Assembly: GCA_963846775.1 (NCBI GenBank)
Contig: CAWJXB010000006.1
Location: forward strand, 620,001 to 684,000
DNA from: CAVYXA01 sp963846775
Lineage (GTDB): Bacteria; Verrucomicrobiota; Verrucomicrobiia; Chthoniobacterales; UBA10450
Reading direction: 5' to 3'
Length of the DNA stretch: 64,000 nt
Shown here: positions 62,192 through 64,000 of the stretch, piece by piece
Layout: each line of letters begins with the position of its first letter
Numbering within the stretch: position 1 is the first letter of the stretch
The notes under the pieces: model-generated
What the model was told of the DNA's origin: nothing
What the model saw: only the letters and a program-made list of their open reading frames with translations
Databases searched by the model: none
Made by a program: the position numbers and the translations under genes

Positions 62192-62366
62192 TATTTGCGT
62201 TAAACCGAGCGCAATCTCGTTCGCCCGAAAAATCGCCTGGCGCGCGTTGCCTCGCGCAGACAAGTGATAGATCGCATCTTCAAATTCTATGCGTAAAGGC
62301 CGCGCCATCGCCACGGAACGGCTTGAGCCAGCGCAAATGTCAAATATTTAGATTTGACCCCTTTTC
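62165..62366. repeat. Inverted REP pair (GGGGTCAAATCTAAA type)
   Basis: The left arm (62165-62198) and the right arm (62333-62366) are inverted copies with about five differences. They bracket 134 nt without a gene. The outer ends read GGGGTCAAATCTAAA and GATTTGACCCC. Confidence 0.8.
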
Positions 62367-62557
62367 TCCTCGCGCCTGCCAGGCCGCCGCTTGATGCGAA
62401 GGTCGGGAGACACCCTTTACCGCTGAAATTCGGCTTCCTTTTTGGTTTTCGACCCCTCGCCCATTGTCCATCAAATCAGAGCAACCAATAAGCTTGACAA
62501 TTTGCGCCGAAACAAAGTAAAACCGGCTCGATCAGGGATTAAACGAAAGATAAATCT
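62199..62557. other. Intergenic region, REP pair interior and PEP-CTERM leader
   Basis: Apart from the REP right arm no gene was seen. Confidence 0.5.
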
Positions 62558-63178
62558 ATGAACAGAAAACCATCTCTTGTGACGGCCATGGTCGCGAGCG
62601 TGGCCCTGTTTGCGGCCAGCGGCTTCGCCGATCCTCTCGATACTCTGTTTCTCACACCACCGAATGTTGGTCATGTCCTCGGCCCAGGCGCCGGCGGTAC
62701 CCGCGGCGACTACGTCACCATGACCGGAAACTTTAACCTCTTACACATCGGCATCCAGGGCGAAATTGCCTTGGGCGCTCAGTTAACATTCAACGCCTAT
62801 GTCTTCACCGGAGACGGCTCGATGCAGTTGGCGCTCGGCCCCGATGTGACCTTCACCGGCGACGGAACTGAGCAGTTCTACAACCTGCCGATTAGCTTCA
62901 TGCTGCAGGCGGGCCAGAGCTATGACATCGGTATCGATTTCCATAGCTTCAACGACCCGAACTGGCAGATTGAATACTACTTCTTCGACGCCGGCGGCAA
63001 TCCCCCGTTCCAGGTGGGACCGTTCACGGTTACCGACGGCGAAGAGAGCCACTGCGGCGCTTGTAACGTCTTCGCTCCCAACCTCGTCGTCGACAACGTT
63101 CCGGAACCGGGTTCACTGGCGCTTCTAGGAATGGGCTTTCTCGGTGTCATCGGCCTCCTGCGCCGCAAGCTGTTCTAA
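62558..63178 (+). CDS. PEP-CTERM sorted exported protein
   Basis: This 206-residue protein starts with a signal peptide (MNRKPSLVTAMVASVALFAA) and ends VPEPGSLALLGMGFLGVIGL then LRRKLF, the motif, membrane span and basic tail for exosortase handling. The central beta-rich domain has no recognised family. A second such gene is at 12835. Confidence 0.9.
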   Translation: MNRKPSLVTAMVASVALFAASGFADPLDTLFLTPPNVGHVLGPGAGGTRGDYVTMTGNFNLLHIGIQGEIALGAQLTFNAYVFTGDGSMQLALGPDVTFTGDGTEQFYNLPISFMLQAGQSYDIGIDFHSFNDPNWQIEYYFFDAGGNPPFQVGPFTVTDGEESHCGACNVFAPNLVVDNVPEPGSLALLGMGFLGVIGLLRRKLF

Positions 63179-63196
63179 AAATCGCTATCCGAAGGG

Positions 63197-63315
63197 CAAA
63201 TAGGGGTCAGGCATCAATTCTTGACAGGGATCGACCACTTTCGTGCGGGCCACAGCCGCTCTTTATGGCCAAAGTTGCCCCCGTGTCAAGAATTGATGCC
63301 TGACCCCTATTTTCC
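63197..63315. repeat. Inverted REP pair (GGGGTCAGGCATCAATTC type)
   Basis: The left arm begins AAATAGGGGTCAGGCATCAA and the right arm ends AGAATTGATGCCTGACCCC then TATTTT. The arms match almost perfectly. It lies in the gap between the PEP-CTERM gene and the convergent membrane gene. Confidence 0.85.
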
Positions 63316-63351
63316 TATTCTATTGTTGCTCTCTCAGTTACAGCTAAGGCT

Positions 63352-63642
63352 TCATGGAGCAAATGGAACTTTGAAAACGCGAAACACTATGAACATCCAA
63401 CTTGGTATCGGCAGAATGGCCAGCGGCGCTAAGACCACCAAAAGAAAATAGTACCATTTAAACCGGGACAGCACGATCACTGCTGTTGTATCAATCAACC
63501 ATATCCATAAGAAGACCGAATGAACGGCAAACACACGATCAAAGGTGTGACCATTCCACTCAACAATCGCCGCAATCACGCAACCGATCGCAAACACGAT
63601 CGATAGTCCTGCCAAAAGAAGACACCACCGATCTCGTTTCAT
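63352..63642 (-). CDS. Small three-span membrane protein, possible immunity protein
   Basis: This 96-residue protein has three hydrophobic spans (LLLAGLSIVFAIGCVIAAIV, FLWIWLIDTTAVIVL and FLLVVLAPLAILPIPSWMFI). Its ATG overlaps the TGA of the upstream phospholipase A2-like gene (ATGA). No family is recognised. Translational coupling to a phospholipase-like product and small membrane nature suggest an immunity protein, which is inference. Confidence 0.6.
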   Translation of the reverse strand: MKRDRWCLLLAGLSIVFAIGCVIAAIVEWNGHTFDRVFAVHSVFLWIWLIDTTAVIVLSRFKWYYFLLVVLAPLAILPIPSWMFIVFRVFKVPFAP

Positions 63643-64000
63643 TCCGGATGATTGAATACCCAGTTGATTCCGTAAATGTACAAGTCTGCATTAAGGCCCA
63701 GTGTTCCAGCCAATGCATTGGCGTCGTTGATGAGCTTATTGTCTGCGACCTCTTTTCTGTAACACCTATTTCGGGCACATGGGTTTTTAATTTTCCAACA
63801 TTCCGAATTCGGATCACCTGGTTGAGTTCCCCACCACCCGTAGGCCACATCATGGCGCATCGCGGCTGCATCCAAAGCATCGATCGGAGGTAGAGGACCG
63901 TTAGCACCACCATGCTGACTCGGCCGCCATCCACCACTCCAATCTGGACCACCCCAATTTCCGTAGCGAGGCACCCAGCTATTGGGGAATCCACCGGTGG
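63639..64000 (-). CDS. Phospholipase A2-like C-terminal domain of a larger protein, partial
   Basis: The frame is open to the right window edge (120 residues seen). GNWGGPDWSGGW, then DALDAAAMRHDVAYGWWG with the His-Asp pair and VADNKLINDANALAG with a downstream acidic residue follow the order in secreted and toxin-type phospholipase A2 domains (calcium-loop glycines, catalytic HD). The start of the gene is outside the window, so its carrier region (RHS, VgrG or other) is unknown. A three-span membrane gene overlaps its stop codon. Enzyme activity is not proven. Confidence 0.65.
   Translation of the reverse strand, partial: TGGFPNSWVPRYGNWGGPDWSGGWRPSQHGGANGPLPPIDALDAAAMRHDVAYGWWGTQPGDPNSECWKIKNPCARNRCYRKEVADNKLINDANALAGTLGLNADLYIYGINWVFNHPE

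Overview
This is a bacterial chromosome segment, most likely from a soil verrucomicrobium of the Chthoniobacterales/Spartobacteria kind. Three things point there: PEP-CTERM proteins, two perfectly placed TGTTC-N4-GAAC sites in front of lexA and imuA (the half-sites described for verrucomicrobial LexA), and many short palindromic intergenic repeats. That placement is inference. No rRNA, tRNA, CRISPR array, transposase or integrase gene was found.

Layout. 0-16 kb: the 3' end of a PEP mutase/isocitrate lyase-family gene, two overlapping DJ-1/PfpI genes (one fused to a YHS metal-binding domain, one to an AraC DNA-binding domain), a korAB 2-oxoacid:ferredoxin oxidoreductase pair, a metallothionein-like protein, a DUF4404 protein, a large Asp-box propeller protein, a cyclophilin, small secreted proteins, a PEP-CTERM protein and a TolB-like/TPR membrane protein. 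16-23 kb: the glyoxylate-shunt locus in aceB-aceA-aceK order, where the ordinary aceA is reduced to its two ends and a long-type (about 750 residue) isocitrate lyase lies between them on the opposite strand. 23.7-36.4 kb: ordinary genes (CLC channel, methyltransferases, a LysM protein with a dead L,D-transpeptidase domain, a split YeeE/YedE transporter, a fluoride riboswitch with crcB and DUF190, a racemase, a ferredoxin-reductase-like flavoprotein, rsmE, creatininase-type amidohydrolase, DoxX). 36.4-45 kb: a type II secretion/type IV pilus gene set (pseudopilin, GspF/PilC, GspE/PilB) heavily disrupted. The ATPase gene is cut by a 2.6 kb insert flanked by 14-bp direct repeats, and a diverged second copy of its 3' end is separated from it by a kelch/dockerin-like gene. 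45-54 kb: ispH, an L,D-transpeptidase, an S74 repeat protein, an LpxL-type acyltransferase, lexA, imuA and a truncated imuB, two aquaporins and an ACR3 arsenite exporter. 54-64 kb: a TPR/ExbD/ExbB operon, glgE, a multipass membrane protein, a PEP-CTERM protein, and at the right edge the C-terminus of a protein with a phospholipase A2-like domain overlapped by a small membrane-protein gene.

Functional links. The glyoxylate shunt genes (aceB, the long isocitrate lyase, aceK) let acetyl units feed anabolism, with AceK expected to control isocitrate dehydrogenase. lexA and imuAB form an SOS group sharing an operator. CrcB and DUF190 sit behind a fluoride-sensing RNA. The ACR3 exporter lies divergent from two MIP channels.

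Sequence decay is a theme. korB, the Asp-box protein and the TolB/TPR protein each carry a single extra base. The epoxide hydrolase has an in-frame stop. Fragments of an FAD monooxygenase, an NTF2-like gene and an O-methyltransferase tail are present. Some of the +1 changes may be sequencing errors. The gene displacement, insert and duplication events cannot be explained that way.
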